31,771 nt of DNA from Clostridiales bacterium (GCA_014799485.1 JAAVHY010000041.1:1-31771), one strand, 5' to 3'; counted from the stretch's first letter, positions 6,405-14,714 are shown. Notes: generated by a model from the sequence alone, not told the origin. Numbers and translations: made by a program.

Positions 6405-9400
6405 CGGAACTGCTGTTGGAGTGGGTATTTACCTCCGTGTTCCTGATTTTGGTGGTGCTGGCCCTCCGGGCCGCACTGGGGAAACGGGTGAGCGCCGGGC
6501 TGCGGTATTCCCTGTGGGCGGTGGTGCTGCTGCGGCTGCTGGTGCCGGTACAGCTCTTTACCTCCCCCATTGCGGGTACGCGGGTGTTTTCCCAGACCCG
6601 CACGGAGCAAAATATATACAACGTCACGGACAATGGGCTGGAAAAGGGCGGGGAAGATGATATCCTGGCCCTGGGCGTGCCGGACGGTCCGTCTGTTGCC
6701 ATAACGGCCTTCCCCCAGGCGCCTGCCGCGCCCGCGCTGCCCGAGGCGCCGGAGCCCCCTGCGGCCCCTGACCTGACAAAAGCCCCGGTTTGGCTGGGGT
6801 GGACATGGCTGGCGGGCGCGGCGGCGGCAGTGCTTGTCCTTCTGCTGTCGAATCTGCGGTTCTTCTGGAAGCTGCGCCGGGAGCGGGTCCCGCGGGACGG
6901 GGCGGACTGCCCCCTGCGGGTATACGCGGCGGCGGGACTGCCGTCTCCGTGCCTGTTTGGCTTATTCCGGCCCGCCATTTACGTGACCCCCGAGGCGGCG
7001 GCCGACCCCGCCATGCTCCGCCACGTGCTGGCCCACGAGTATACCCATTACCGCCATGGCGACCACATCTGGAGCCTTCTGCGGTGCGGGGCGCTGGCGG
7101 CCCATTGGTGGAACCCGCTGGTGTGGCTGGCGGTGGTGCTCAGCCGCCGGGACGGCGAGCTGGCCTGCGACGAGGGCGCGCTGAAACGCCTGGGCGACGG
7201 GGAGCGGCTGGCCTACGGCAACACCCTGCTGGCTCTGGTGACAGCCAAACCCCATCCCGGCGACCTGCTGTGTTTCGCCACCACCATGACAGGGGACAAA
7301 AAGAGCCTGAAAGAGCGGATCGGCCGCATCGCCTGCGCGCCCAAGCGGTGGCTGTGGGCGGCGGTAGCAGTGGTTCTGGTGACGGTGCTGGCCTGCGCGT
7401 GCGCCTTTGGGCAGGCGGCGGAGGAGCGGGAAGAGGAGCCCTCCCCGACAGCCGGCCAGGGACAGGACTGGGAAAACAGCCCTATTTGGCCCTACGGTGT
7501 CAGTGAGATGGTGTATATCCGGGATGCGGGCGGTTTTGGCGGCGACTTTTCGATCCGGCTGATCCATGACGGCAGCTTTGTCTACTACGAAGGGTATCTG
7601 AGCAGTTATATCGGCATGGGAACGTGGACCCGGGACGGCGACGTGATCTGTCTGGCTGATACCGTGGGAGAAGACGTGGACCGTATTGGAATAAAGTACT
7701 ACTACTTCAGGATGGATGGCGGCGACCTGGTGTTCCAGGCCGAAAACTCCGATCGGTTCATGTATCTGGACGTGGCCGACGGGGAGCGGTTTTCCCGGAA
7801 GCTTTCCGGGACAGACGGGAATACGGAGGAACGGCTGGCCCGTTTTGCGGCGGTGGATCATCTGACGGACATCCCGTGGGACGTGGTAGAGGCCGCGGAG
7901 GGCTTCGTCCAGAACTCCTATGAGGAGTGGCGGGGAGATGTGAGCCTGACGGGTACGGCCCGGTTCGATGACTGGCGGGTGACCAGCTTAGAGGGCCCCT
8001 GGCATGACGTCACAGAGTCTGCGGAGCTTGAAATTTGGCGGATCAACTACGAGCTGCACACCTCTACGCCGAATCGGGTGAAGGTGATGAGCGGGATGGC
8101 GCTGAGTGAAGACGGCTGGTTCCGCCCGAACTACCCGGACAGCAGGTATCTGCTGTTTACGGTGCAGGACGGGAAACGGGCCTATCTGACCGACATCAAC
8201 GAGACAGAATACCAGCCGGGGAGCGAGAGGTTCCACGCCGACCTGGAGCGGATGGCCGCCAGGACCGTGACCCCGGACAACGTTCCCGCCACCGACCTGA
8301 ACCGCAACGGCATGCCGGAGGCCGTGCAGGTGACAGCGGTGGCCGACAGGCAGCAGCTGGAGGTCTGGGAAGACGGAAAGGTGATTTGGCAGGATGAGGG
8401 CTACTTTGCTCACATGGGCTGGAACGCCGTGTTCCTGTGTACCTTGGACGGGGAGGACTACCTTCTGCGCTACAACCCGTATATGGGCCAGGGCTGGTGT
8501 ACCTACAGCTACCAGCTGTTCACCTTGTCAAAGGACGGGACAGAGCAGACAGCGCGGGAGAACAGCGTATCGTTCGACGTCAATTTCTATGCCCTTGAGC
8601 ATGATAGCTTTGATCCGTCGGCTATCGCCGGTTTTATGAGCGATGTCAATTCTCTGCTGGCCCACAGCGTCCAGCTTCTCAATACCAACGAGGATCTGCT
8701 GGACACCTTCAGAAAGAACGGTCGGCTGTACGACAGCCTGGGCTGGCTGGACTGGGAGGAGGCTTTCGTTCGGGACGAAAATAAGTCCCTCCTGGAAAAC
8801 TTGCAGGCATACAAGGCGGCCATGGACGCACGATCCTACGCCGAAATGCCCCAGGTACGCACCATGGATGAACTCGGCAAGCATATGCTGCTGACGTACC
8901 GGGATAAGCAAACACAGTTTGACGGTCAGTGGGAGGAGCAGTTCCAGCCCAACCCGGAGCCTCAGGTGCTGGATCTGAACGGGGACGGCCGGAACGAGAT
9001 CGTGCTGATCCTGGTAGAAGCCCATGGAACCGGGTGCCTGATTGAAAACTTGTATATCTTTGACGCGGACACTTTGAAGCAATATGACACCACCGACCTG
9101 ACCGGGCAGCTGATTGGACAGGTCAAGTCCACAGGAGATGACCAGTATTTTTGCTTGACAGCGCCTGGGATGGAACGGGCGGCGGTTCCGAAGGATGCCG
9201 CCGGGGTCGGCCCCACGCCGAAGGCCATCGAGTTGGGAAACATTGTGGAATACACCCTCAAGGACGGCGTGCTGTGCTGCCACCTGGGCTGCGATGCCAG
9301 TGGGCGGGCATTGGAATACTGCGGCGAGATCCAGGCCACCTTGACCATGGACCGGCAGGGAAGGGTGTCGGCCTCCTCCTTCGCCTATGTGCCCTATGAG

Positions 9401-9985
9401 CGGTACGAGGCCGGCTCCCCTATGGAGAAAGCGCATCAGCAATACCGGGACGTGCTTCTTGGCGTAAAGCCATTTACCTATACAGCGAGTGGGCAGACTT
9501 CCAAGCGCGTGTATGCGTCCAATATCCCAGAGCTGTTCCCCTATGGGAATGACGGCTATACCGCCGCGGACAAATTCGCGGCGGTGGATTTGGACGGTGA
9601 CGAGATCCCCGAGCCGGTCATCCAGGTGATCGCCGTGGCGGGCGATGCCGGGGGGTTCCTCGTCCTGGATCAGCGTGGCGGCTCGGTGTACGGTCTCAAG
9701 ACCAGCTATCGGACGTTCTGGGATCTGAAAAAGGACGGTACGTTTACTTATTCCGAGCCCACCGGCTTAGAAAGCGGCGCGGCGGCGCTGGATGTGGGGA
9801 CAGGGCAGCTTGTCAAGCGCTTCTATAGCGTGCTCGATCCCGCGGCGGACAGGTATTCCTACTATGTTGACGGGAAGGAGACGTCCCAAAAGGAGTATGA
9901 GGCCGCTAAGGCCCAACAGGAGGGAAAACCAGACGCAATCTGGTACGCCTTTAACTCTACCAATGTCCGGGCCGTATTTTCATAA
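6401..9985 (+). CDS. M56 (BlaR1-like) membrane metalloprotease with very large extracytoplasmic region
   Basis: 1194 residues, about twice classic BlaR1. Four helices are visible (about 3-24, 28-50, 128-152, 316-336), with an Ala/Pro-rich loop around 100-125. The M56 zinc site is intact: H-E-Y-T-H at 212-216 and E253 in E-L-A-C-D-E. After TM4 some 850 residues face outward. I see no S-x-x-K or other penicillin-binding landmarks. The first part (about 360-470) is a beta-rich domain with S-S-Y-I-G-M-G-T-W, seen in other clostridial M56 proteins. Three acidic loops resembling calcium-binding FG-GAP/VCBS or EF-hand loops follow at 632 (D-L-N-R-N-G-M-P-E), 858 (D-L-N-G-D-G-R-N-E) and 1063 (D-L-D-G-D-E-I-P-E), about 205-226 residues apart. 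It probably senses an envelope signal and inactivates the co-transcribed repressor; the ligand is unknown. GTG start coupled to blaI. Confidence 0.87.
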   Translation: MTELLLEWVFTSVFLILVVLALRAALGKRVSAGLRYSLWAVVLLRLLVPVQLFTSPIAGTRVFSQTRTEQNIYNVTDNGLEKGGEDDILALGVPDGPSVAITAFPQAPAAPALPEAPEPPAAPDLTKAPVWLGWTWLAGAAAAVLVLLLSNLRFFWKLRRERVPRDGADCPLRVYAAAGLPSPCLFGLFRPAIYVTPEAAADPAMLRHVLAHEYTHYRHGDHIWSLLRCGALAAHWWNPLVWLAVVLSRRDGELACDEGALKRLGDGERLAYGNTLLALVTAKPHPGDLLCFATTMTGDKKSLKERIGRIACAPKRWLWAAVAVVLVTVLACACAFGQAAEEREEEPSPTAGQGQDWENSPIWPYGVSEMVYIRDAGGFGGDFSIRLIHDGSFVYYEGYLSSYIGMGTWTRDGDVICLADTVGEDVDRIGIKYYYFRMDGGDLVFQAENSDRFMYLDVADGERFSRKLSGTDGNTEERLARFAAVDHLTDIPWDVVEAAEGFVQNSYEEWRGDVSLTGTARFDDWRVTSLEGPWHDVTESAELEIWRINYELHTSTPNRVKVMSGMALSEDGWFRPNYPDSRYLLFTVQDGKRAYLTDINETEYQPGSERFHADLERMAARTVTPDNVPATDLNRNGMPEAVQVTAVADRQQLEVWEDGKVIWQDEGYFAHMGWNAVFLCTLDGEDYLLRYNPYMGQGWCTYSYQLFTLSKDGTEQTARENSVSFDVNFYALEHDSFDPSAIAGFMSDVNSLLAHSVQLLNTNEDLLDTFRKNGRLYDSLGWLDWEEAFVRDENKSLLENLQAYKAAMDARSYAEMPQVRTMDELGKHMLLTYRDKQTQFDGQWEEQFQPNPEPQVLDLNGDGRNEIVLILVEAHGTGCLIENLYIFDADTLKQYDTTDLTGQLIGQVKSTGDDQYFCLTAPGMERAAVPKDAAGVGPTPKAIELGNIVEYTLKDGVLCCHLGCDASGRALEYCGEIQATLTMDRQGRVSASSFAYVPYERYEAGSPMEKAHQQYRDVLLGVKPFTYTASGQTSKRVYASNIPELFPYGNDGYTAADKFAAVDLDGDEIPEPVIQVIAVAGDAGGFLVLDQRGGSVYGLKTSYRTFWDLKKDGTFTYSEPTGLESGAAALDVGTGQLVKRFYSVLDPAADRYSYYVDGKETSQKEYEAAKAQQEGKPDAIWYAFNSTNVRAVFS

Positions 9986-9994
9986 GACATTAAG

Positions 9995-10032
9995 AAAAGG
10001 GCCGCCGGGGGATTCGCCCCGGCGGCCCTTTT
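9995..10032 (+). terminator. Terminator after the M56 gene
   Basis: GGGCCGCCGGGG (9999-10010) pairs with CCCCGGCGGCCC (10017-10028) around a 6-base loop, flanked by AAAA and TTTT, so it could work in both directions. It separates the blaI-M56 unit from feo. Confidence 0.9.
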
Positions 10033-10055
10033 AACGTTTTCTGAAAAAAGTTCAA

Positions 10056-10124
10056 GTTAGCTATTGACAACCGAGGTTAGCTATGGTAAACTACACACGC
10101 TGAAAAAAGTTAGCAGATTCTAAC
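10056..10124 (+). promoter_or_regulatory. Three GTTAG-N6-CTAAC-like operator sites over the feo promoter
   Basis: GTTAG occurs at 10056, 10076 and 10109, each followed after six bases by a partial or full CTAAC: ACAAC (10067-10071), TAAAC (10087-10091) and a perfect CTAAC (10120-10124). The first two overlap the -35 and -10; the third lies just after the predicted start. A fourth perfect copy precedes feoB. The AGGTTAG...CTAACCT form resembles the DtxR/IdeR operator core, so iron- or manganese-dependent repression is likely (inference). Confidence 0.68.
10064..10092 (+). promoter_or_regulatory. Promoter of the feo operon
   Basis: TTGACA (10064-10069), a 17-base spacer, TAAACT (10087-10092). 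Transcription would start near 10099, between the second and third GTTAG sites, leaving a leader of about 45 bases to feoA. Confidence 0.72.
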
Positions 10125-10145
10125 CAAGAAGAGGGGAGGCACAGT

Positions 10146-10358
10146 ATGATGCCGCTGACAATGGCGAAAGCCGGTGAGGAAGCCACGATCATGAAGATCA
10201 CCGGCAAGGACGAAGTGCGCCAGCACCTGGCGGAGCTGGGCTTTGTGGTAGGCGCGGCGGTCATCGTGGTCAGTGAGATGGCGGGCAGCCTCATCGTGCA
10301 GGTGAAGGACAGCCGCGTAGCGCTGGATCGGAGCATGTCAAACCGTATTATGATATAG
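10146..10358 (+). CDS. feoA: FeoA-domain ferrous iron transport accessory protein (first copy)
   Basis: 70 residues. An SH3-like FeoA fold is suggested by the family pattern: L-A-E-L-G-F-V-V-G near 29-37, a strand pair V-I-V-V-S-E, and a closing R-V-A-L-D-R-S-M-S-N-R-I-M-I, matching the usual A-L-x-x-x-x-A-x-x-I ending. FeoA proteins are cytoplasmic partners of FeoB. Start ATG 10146 (or 10149, the codons are adjacent) with GGGAGG 6 bases upstream. It is followed 14 bases later by a second, divergent feoA copy; tandem FeoA genes are common in clostridia. Confidence 0.9.
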   Translation: MMPLTMAKAGEEATIMKITGKDEVRQHLAELGFVVGAAVIVVSEMAGSLIVQVKDSRVALDRSMSNRIMI

Positions 10359-10372
10359 GAAGGAGCGAGAAC

Positions 10373-10597
10373 GTGAAAACATTGAAGGATGTGAGGGTGG
10401 GGGAGACCGCCACCGTCCGCCGCCTCCATGGGGAGGGTGCGGTGAAGCGCCGCATCATGGATATGGGCATCACCAAGGGCGTGGAGATCTATGTACGCAA
10501 AGTGGCCCCTTTGGGCGACCCCATGGAGCTCACCGTGCGGGGCTATGAGCTCAGCGTGCGAAAGGCAGACGCCGAATCCATAGAGGTGGAAGCGTAA
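10373..10597 (+). CDS. feoA: FeoA-domain ferrous iron transport accessory protein (second copy)
   Basis: 74 residues with the canonical FeoA pattern: G-E-T-A-T-V near 11-16, the K-R-R-I-M-D-M-G-I-T-K-G turn (26-37), D-P-M-E-L-T-V-R-G-Y-E-L-S-V-R-K and a final A-x-x-I-E-V. It is closer to the usual FeoA consensus than the first copy. GTG 10373 with AAGGAG upstream. The 73-base gap to feoB carries a perfect GTTAG-N6-CTAAC site, so feoB may have separate metal control. Confidence 0.93.
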   Translation: MKTLKDVRVGETATVRRLHGEGAVKRRIMDMGITKGVEIYVRKVAPLGDPMELTVRGYELSVRKADAESIEVEA

Positions 10598-10636
10598 CAC
10601 CCAAGTGCGGATTTCCGCGCTTTATCTTATATCCAA

Positions 10637-10656
10637 AGGTTAGCTTTTACTAACCT
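10637..10656 (+). promoter_or_regulatory. DtxR-like inverted repeat before feoB
   Basis: AGGTTAG (10637-10643), 6-base spacer, CTAACCT (10650-10656): a perfect 7-bp-arm inverted repeat, the best copy of the motif also found three times at the feo promoter. It lies 15 bases before the feoB ATG. No convincing promoter is visible directly upstream, so it may act as a roadblock or serve an unseen start. Confidence 0.7.
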
Positions 10657-10670
10657 CGAGAAAGGCAGTG

Positions 10671-13058
10671 ATGAAAATGGATGTCAAAATCGCGCTGGCG
10701 GGCAACCCGAACTGCGGCAAGACCACGCTGTTCAATGCCCTGACCGGTTCCAACCAATACGTGGGCAACTGGCCCGGCGTCACCGTAGAGAAGAAGGAGG
10801 GCAAGCTGAAGGGCCACAAGGATGTGGTCATCCAGGATCTGCCCGGCATCTACTCCCTGTCCCCGTACACCTTGGAGGAAGTTGTGGCCCGGAACTACCT
10901 GGTAAAAGAGCAGCCCGACGCTATTCTGAACATTGTGGACGGCACCAACATCGAGCGCAACCTGTACCTCACCACCCAGCTCATTGAGCTGGGCCTGCCC
11001 GTGGTGGTGGCGGTGAACATGATCGACCTAGTGCGGAAAAACGGCGATAAGATCGACCTTGATAAGCTGGGTAAGGCCCTGGGCTGTGAGGTGGTGGAGA
11101 TGTCCGCCCTCAAAGGCGAGGGCGGGGCGGCTGCCGCGGAAAAGGCTGTGGCCCTGGCCCAGAAGAAGAAGGCGGGGGAGCTGCCCCATGTGTTTACCGG
11201 CAGCGTGGAGCACGCCATCGCCCACATCGAGGAGTCCATCCAGGGGAAGGTAGCGGACAGCTATCTGCGCTGGTACGCCATCAAGGTATTTGAGCGGGAC
11301 GAGAAGGTGATGGAGGAGCTGAATTTCTCCGCCGACTTGAAATCCCATCTGGAAGAGCATATTGCCGACTGCGAGAACGAACTGGACGACGACGCGGAGT
11401 CCATCATCACCAACCAGCGTTACGCCTACATCAGCGGCGTGGTGCACAAGGCCGTGATAAAGAAGGCGGCGAAGAACTCGCTGTCCGCCTCCGACAAGAT
11501 CGACCAGATCGTCACCAACCGGATCCTGGCCCTTCCCATTTTTGTGGCGGTCATGTTTTTGATCTACGCCATCGCCATGGGCCCCTGGAAGGTGTCCGTT
11601 GGCACCGCCCTCACCGACTGGGCCAACGACGGCCTGTTCGGCGATGGCTGGCTGGTGCCCTTTGTGTCCGACATAGACGGCTGGGACGACGCCTCCGGCG
11701 AGTTTGAGGAGGCCGAGGCCATCATCGAGGCGTACGAAAACGGCGAGACCGAGGTGTACTTCTACGATGACGAAGAGGGTGAAACCAACGTCGTCGAGGT
11801 CAATGACGAGAGCTACGCCGAGGCCCAGGCCGTAGAGGAGCCAGACCCCACCGAGTTCGGTGTGTGGGTGCCCGGCATCCCCGCGCTCATTGAGGGTGCG
11901 CTGGACGCCGTCAACTGTAATGACGGGGTCAAGTCCCTGGTGCTGGACGGCATCGTGGGCGGCGTGGGCGCGGTGCTGGGCTTCGTGCCCCAGATGCTGG
12001 TGCTGTTCCTGCTGCTGGCCATTTTGGAGGACGTGGGCTACATGGCCCGTGTCGCGTTCATCATGGACCGCATTTTCCGCCGCTTCGGCCTGAGCGGCAA
12101 GTCCTTTATCCCCATGCTGGTGGCCACCGGCTGCGGTGTGCCGGGGGTCATGGCCTCCCGCACCATCGAGCAGGACCGGGATCGCAAAATGACCATCATG
12201 ACCACCTGTTTTATCCCCTGCGGCGCGAAAATGCCCATCATCGCCATGTTCGCGGGCGCGCTGTTCGGCAAGTCCGTCTGGGTAGCGGTGTCCGCCTACT
12301 TCATCGGCGTGGCCGCCGTGGTCATCTCCGGTATCATGCTGAAAAAGTTCAAAGCCTTTGCGGGGGAGCCCGCACCCTTTGTCATGGAACTGCCCGCTTA
12401 CCACGCCCCCTCCGCGGGCAACGTGCTGCGGGCCACCTGGGAGCGGGGCTGGTCCTTCATCAAGCGGGCTGGGACCGTGATCCTGCTCTCGTCCATCGTG
12501 CTGTGGTTCCTGAATGGCTTCGGCTTTACGGAGGCGGGCTTCGGCATGGTGGAGGACGCTGACGCCTCCATCCTCGCCTCTATCGGCAATCTGGTGGCTT
12601 GGATCTTCATTCCCCTGGGCTTCGGCGAGTGGCAGCCCACCGTAGCGGCCATCACCGGCCTCATCGCCAAGGAGGAAGTGGTGTCCACCTTCGGCGTGCT
12701 GTATCCGGGCAACCTGACCGTCAACATCCAGATCGCGTACAGCGCGATTGCCGCCTATTCCTTCATGATCTTCAACCTGTTGTGCGCCCCCTGCTTCGCC
12801 GCCATGGGCGCCATTAAGCGCGAGATGAACAACGCCAAGTGGACCTGGGCCGCCATCGGCTATATGTGCGGCTTCGCCTATGTGACCGCTCTCATCGTCT
12901 ACCAGATCGGCGGCCTGTTTACCGGGACCGTGACCTTTGGTGTGTTCACTGTAGTGGCTGTCCTGCTGCTGGCGGGGCTGCTGTACCTGCTGTTCCGGCC
13001 CGCGGCCAAGGCGGACGGCGGCGTGAGCCTGCGCAGCACCGACGCGGCGAGGGTGTAA
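10671..13058 (+). CDS. feoB: Ferrous iron transporter FeoB
   Basis: About 795 residues. An N-terminal G domain carries G1 G-N-P-N-C-G-K-T-T (11-19), G-V-T-V-E-K-K-E-G, G3 D-L-P-G-I-Y and G4 N-M-I-D, followed by a helical regulatory domain and the polytopic Fe(II) channel with two Gate-type repeats. Conserved A-T-G-C-G-V-P-G and F-I-P-C-G-A-K-M-P are present. Unusual is an acidic stretch of roughly 90 residues (about 310-400) inserted after the first core helix, dense in D and E, with Y-F-Y-D-D-E-E-G-E at its centre; it should lie on the outer face. ATG 10671 is chosen with AAAGG 5 bases upstream; GTG 10668 and ATG 10677 are alternatives. It ends four bases before the Cys-rich partner. Confidence 0.95.
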   Translation: MKMDVKIALAGNPNCGKTTLFNALTGSNQYVGNWPGVTVEKKEGKLKGHKDVVIQDLPGIYSLSPYTLEEVVARNYLVKEQPDAILNIVDGTNIERNLYLTTQLIELGLPVVVAVNMIDLVRKNGDKIDLDKLGKALGCEVVEMSALKGEGGAAAAEKAVALAQKKKAGELPHVFTGSVEHAIAHIEESIQGKVADSYLRWYAIKVFERDEKVMEELNFSADLKSHLEEHIADCENELDDDAESIITNQRYAYISGVVHKAVIKKAAKNSLSASDKIDQIVTNRILALPIFVAVMFLIYAIAMGPWKVSVGTALTDWANDGLFGDGWLVPFVSDIDGWDDASGEFEEAEAIIEAYENGETEVYFYDDEEGETNVVEVNDESYAEAQAVEEPDPTEFGVWVPGIPALIEGALDAVNCNDGVKSLVLDGIVGGVGAVLGFVPQMLVLFLLLAILEDVGYMARVAFIMDRIFRRFGLSGKSFIPMLVATGCGVPGVMASRTIEQDRDRKMTIMTTCFIPCGAKMPIIAMFAGALFGKSVWVAVSAYFIGVAAVVISGIMLKKFKAFAGEPAPFVMELPAYHAPSAGNVLRATWERGWSFIKRAGTVILLSSIVLWFLNGFGFTEAGFGMVEDADASILASIGNLVAWIFIPLGFGEWQPTVAAITGLIAKEEVVSTFGVLYPGNLTVNIQIAYSAIAAYSFMIFNLLCAPCFAAMGAIKREMNNAKWTWAAIGYMCGFAYVTALIVYQIGGLFTGTVTFGVFTVVAVLLLAGLLYLLFRPAAKADGGVSLRSTDAARV

Positions 13059-13061
13059 GCC

Positions 13062-13235
13062 ATGATTCGGTTTTTCAGCGAGAATTGGGGCACCATCCTG
13101 GTGCTGGCACTGGTGGCCGCCGCTGTGGCGGGGGTGCTGATCAACTCCTACCGTGCGAGGAAGGCCGGAAAGTCCGGCTGCGGGTGCGGATGCGGCGACT
13201 GTCCCTCAAAGGGGATCTGTCACCCGGACAAATAG
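13062..13235 (+). CDS. FeoB-associated Cys-rich membrane protein
   Basis: 57 residues, too short to stand out in many gene calls. One N-terminal transmembrane helix (about 10-29) is followed by a basic patch and a cysteine cluster, G-C-G-C-G-C-G-D-C-P then G-I-C-H (Cys 40, 42, 44, 47, 53). This is the layout of the small protein family often found directly after clostridial feoB, thought to work with FeoB at the cytoplasmic membrane, perhaps binding iron. It starts 4 bases after the feoB stop and is surely in the same transcript, which ends at the next terminator. Confidence 0.88.
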   Translation: MIRFFSENWGTILVLALVAAAVAGVLINSYRARKAGKSGCGCGCGDCPSKGICHPDK

Positions 13236-13240
13236 CGAAA

Positions 13241-13276
13241 AGAAGCCCCGGGATCGTTGCTCCCGGGGCTTCTTTA
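13241..13276 (+). terminator. Terminator of the feo operon
   Basis: AGAAGCCCCGGGA (13241-13253) pairs with TCCCGGGGCTTCT (13261-13273) around a 7-base loop, ending in TTT. It lies 6 bases after the Cys-rich gene. Confidence 0.86.
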
Positions 13277-13296
13277 GGCATTGTCACGTTCAGGTT

Positions 13297-13399
13297 GGGC
13301 CCATAACGGGGCGGCTTCCCGCCGACTCAGACTGGTCTCCAGCCCGCTGGCGCGGGCCTGCGCTCGTCCTCGCTTCGGTCCATCCGCCCCTATGGGCCT
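13297..13399. repeat. Compact structured element with terminal inverted repeats
   Basis: A roughly 103-base segment bounded by GGCCCATAACGGGGCGG (13298-13314) and CCGCCCCTATGGGCC (13384-13398), which pair apart from a 2-base bulge. Inside are two small hairpins, CTGG-TCT-CCAG and GCCCGC-TGGC-GCGGGC. It fills the space between the feo terminator and the stop codon of the amylase gene. No reading frame with a ribosome binding site fits. It could be a REP/MITE-like repeat or a structured 3' element of the minus-strand amylase transcript; it has no T run. Confidence 0.5.
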
Positions 13400-13403
13400 A
13401 CCT

Positions 13404-14714
13404 TCACGCTTCGCATTTCCAGAACGCTACGCTGTAGGGGGGCAGCTCGCTGCCGCCGCCGAAGTCGTGGGTCTGGCCGGTGAGCAGGTCAACAGCCCTG
13501 CCGCACCCGGCGTCAAAGTGGGCCCAATAGGGCTGGCTGTCGGCGTTCACCGCCACCAGTACCCGCTCGTGCTCGCTCCGGCGCTGGAAAATGGCCTGCT
13601 TGTTGGTGAGCACCACGTCCTTGAAATCGCCCCAGCACAGGGCCTCGCTCTCCCTGTGGGCGCGGGCCATGGCGGCGATGGTGCCGGTGAGGCCGTTCCA
13701 CTCCGGCCGGTCGAAGCAGGGCCGCAGGGTGTCATCCCCGTGGGACTTGTCTCCCTGGGCGCCCCACTCGCTGCCGTAGTACAGGCAGGGGATGCCGGGC
13801 ATTCCGAACAGTACGCCGTACAGCAGGGGCAGATGGGCGGGGTTTTGCAGGATGGAGGCCGCGCGAGTGACGTCGTGGTTGTCCACGAAGCACAGCAGGT
13901 GCTTGCCCTTGTACAGCGTCCACTGCTCGGGGCCGAACTGGCGCTTCAGACTGTGGACGATTTCGAAGAGGTTCATGGAGTTGAAGCTGGAGTACAGCCC
14001 CTTGTAGCACTCGTAGTTGGTGCAGGAGTGGAGCAGACCGTTCCCCGTCCACTGGTTGTAGTCGCCGTGAAGGGTCTCGCCCACCAGGAAGAACTCCGGC
14101 TTCAGCCCGTCGCAGAAGGAACGCAGACGATAGAGGAAATCTTTGTCCAGGCAGTAGGCCACGTCCAGCCGCAGGCCGTCGATGTCAAACCACTCGACCC
14201 ACAGGCGGATGGTCTCCAACAGATAGTCCACCACCGCGGGGTTTCGCAGGTTGAGCTTTACCAGCTCGTAGTGGCCCTCCCAGCCCTCGTACCAGAAGCC
14301 GTCGTTATAGTTGGAGTTGCCGTCGAAGCTGATGTGGAACCAGTCCTTGTATGGGGAGTCCCACTTTTTCTCCTGCACGTCACGGAAGGCCCAGAAGCCG
14401 CGCCCCACGTGGTTGAACACCCCGTCCAGCACTACGCGGATCCCGTGGTCATGGAGCGTGCGGCACACCTGGGCGAAGTCCTCGTTGGTGCCCAGGCGGG
14501 GGTCGATCCTCCGATAGTCCCGGGTGTCGTAGCCGTGGCGGTCGCTGTCAAAAATAGGGCACAGGTATACCGCGTCAGCGCCTAATTTCCGCATATGCCC
14601 GGCCCAGTCCCCGATCTTGCCGATACGGTTGACCGGGGCGCCGTCGTTTTCCCATGGGGCCCCGCAGAACCCCAGGGGGTAGATTTGATAAAACACGCTT
14701 TGCTCCGCCCACAT
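13404..14714 (-). CDS. GH13 alpha-amylase-family glycosidase (cytoplasmic)
   Basis: 436 residues from the chosen start. The (beta/alpha)8 barrel motifs of GH13 are intact: D-G-V-F-N-H (97-102), nucleophile D184 in G-L-R-L-D-V-A, acid/base E213 in V-G-E-T, and D278 in F-V-D-N-H-D. The short N-terminus, Q-S-V-F-Y-Q-I-Y-P-L-G-F-C-G-A-P, has no signal peptide and no starch-binding module, so it acts inside the cell on imported malto- or isomalto-oligosaccharides (amylase, neopullulanase or glucosidase type not resolvable). ATG 14714 has GAGAGGAAG upstream; the ATG seven codons earlier (14735) has no ribosome binding site. Monocistronic promoter at 14769-14797. No clear terminator follows, only the structured element at 13297-13399. 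Confidence 0.9.
   Translation of the reverse strand: MWAEQSVFYQIYPLGFCGAPWENDGAPVNRIGKIGDWAGHMRKLGADAVYLCPIFDSDRHGYDTRDYRRIDPRLGTNEDFAQVCRTLHDHGIRVVLDGVFNHVGRGFWAFRDVQEKKWDSPYKDWFHISFDGNSNYNDGFWYEGWEGHYELVKLNLRNPAVVDYLLETIRLWVEWFDIDGLRLDVAYCLDKDFLYRLRSFCDGLKPEFFLVGETLHGDYNQWTGNGLLHSCTNYECYKGLYSSFNSMNLFEIVHSLKRQFGPEQWTLYKGKHLLCFVDNHDVTRAASILQNPAHLPLLYGVLFGMPGIPCLYYGSEWGAQGDKSHGDDTLRPCFDRPEWNGLTGTIAAMARAHRESEALCWGDFKDVVLTNKQAIFQRRSEHERVLVAVNADSQPYWAHFDAGCGRAVDLLTGQTHDFGGGSELPPYSVAFWKCEA

Noticed and set aside
6401..9985. Beta-lactam resistance locus (blaI-blaR1-blaZ)
   Set aside because: No beta-lactamase or mecA nearby and the sensor lacks a penicillin-binding domain; only the signalling pair is homologous.
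13281..14585. 434-codon plus-strand frame opposite the amylase gene
   Set aside because: Starts inside the structured element, no motif, and the minus strand carries complete GH13 motifs.
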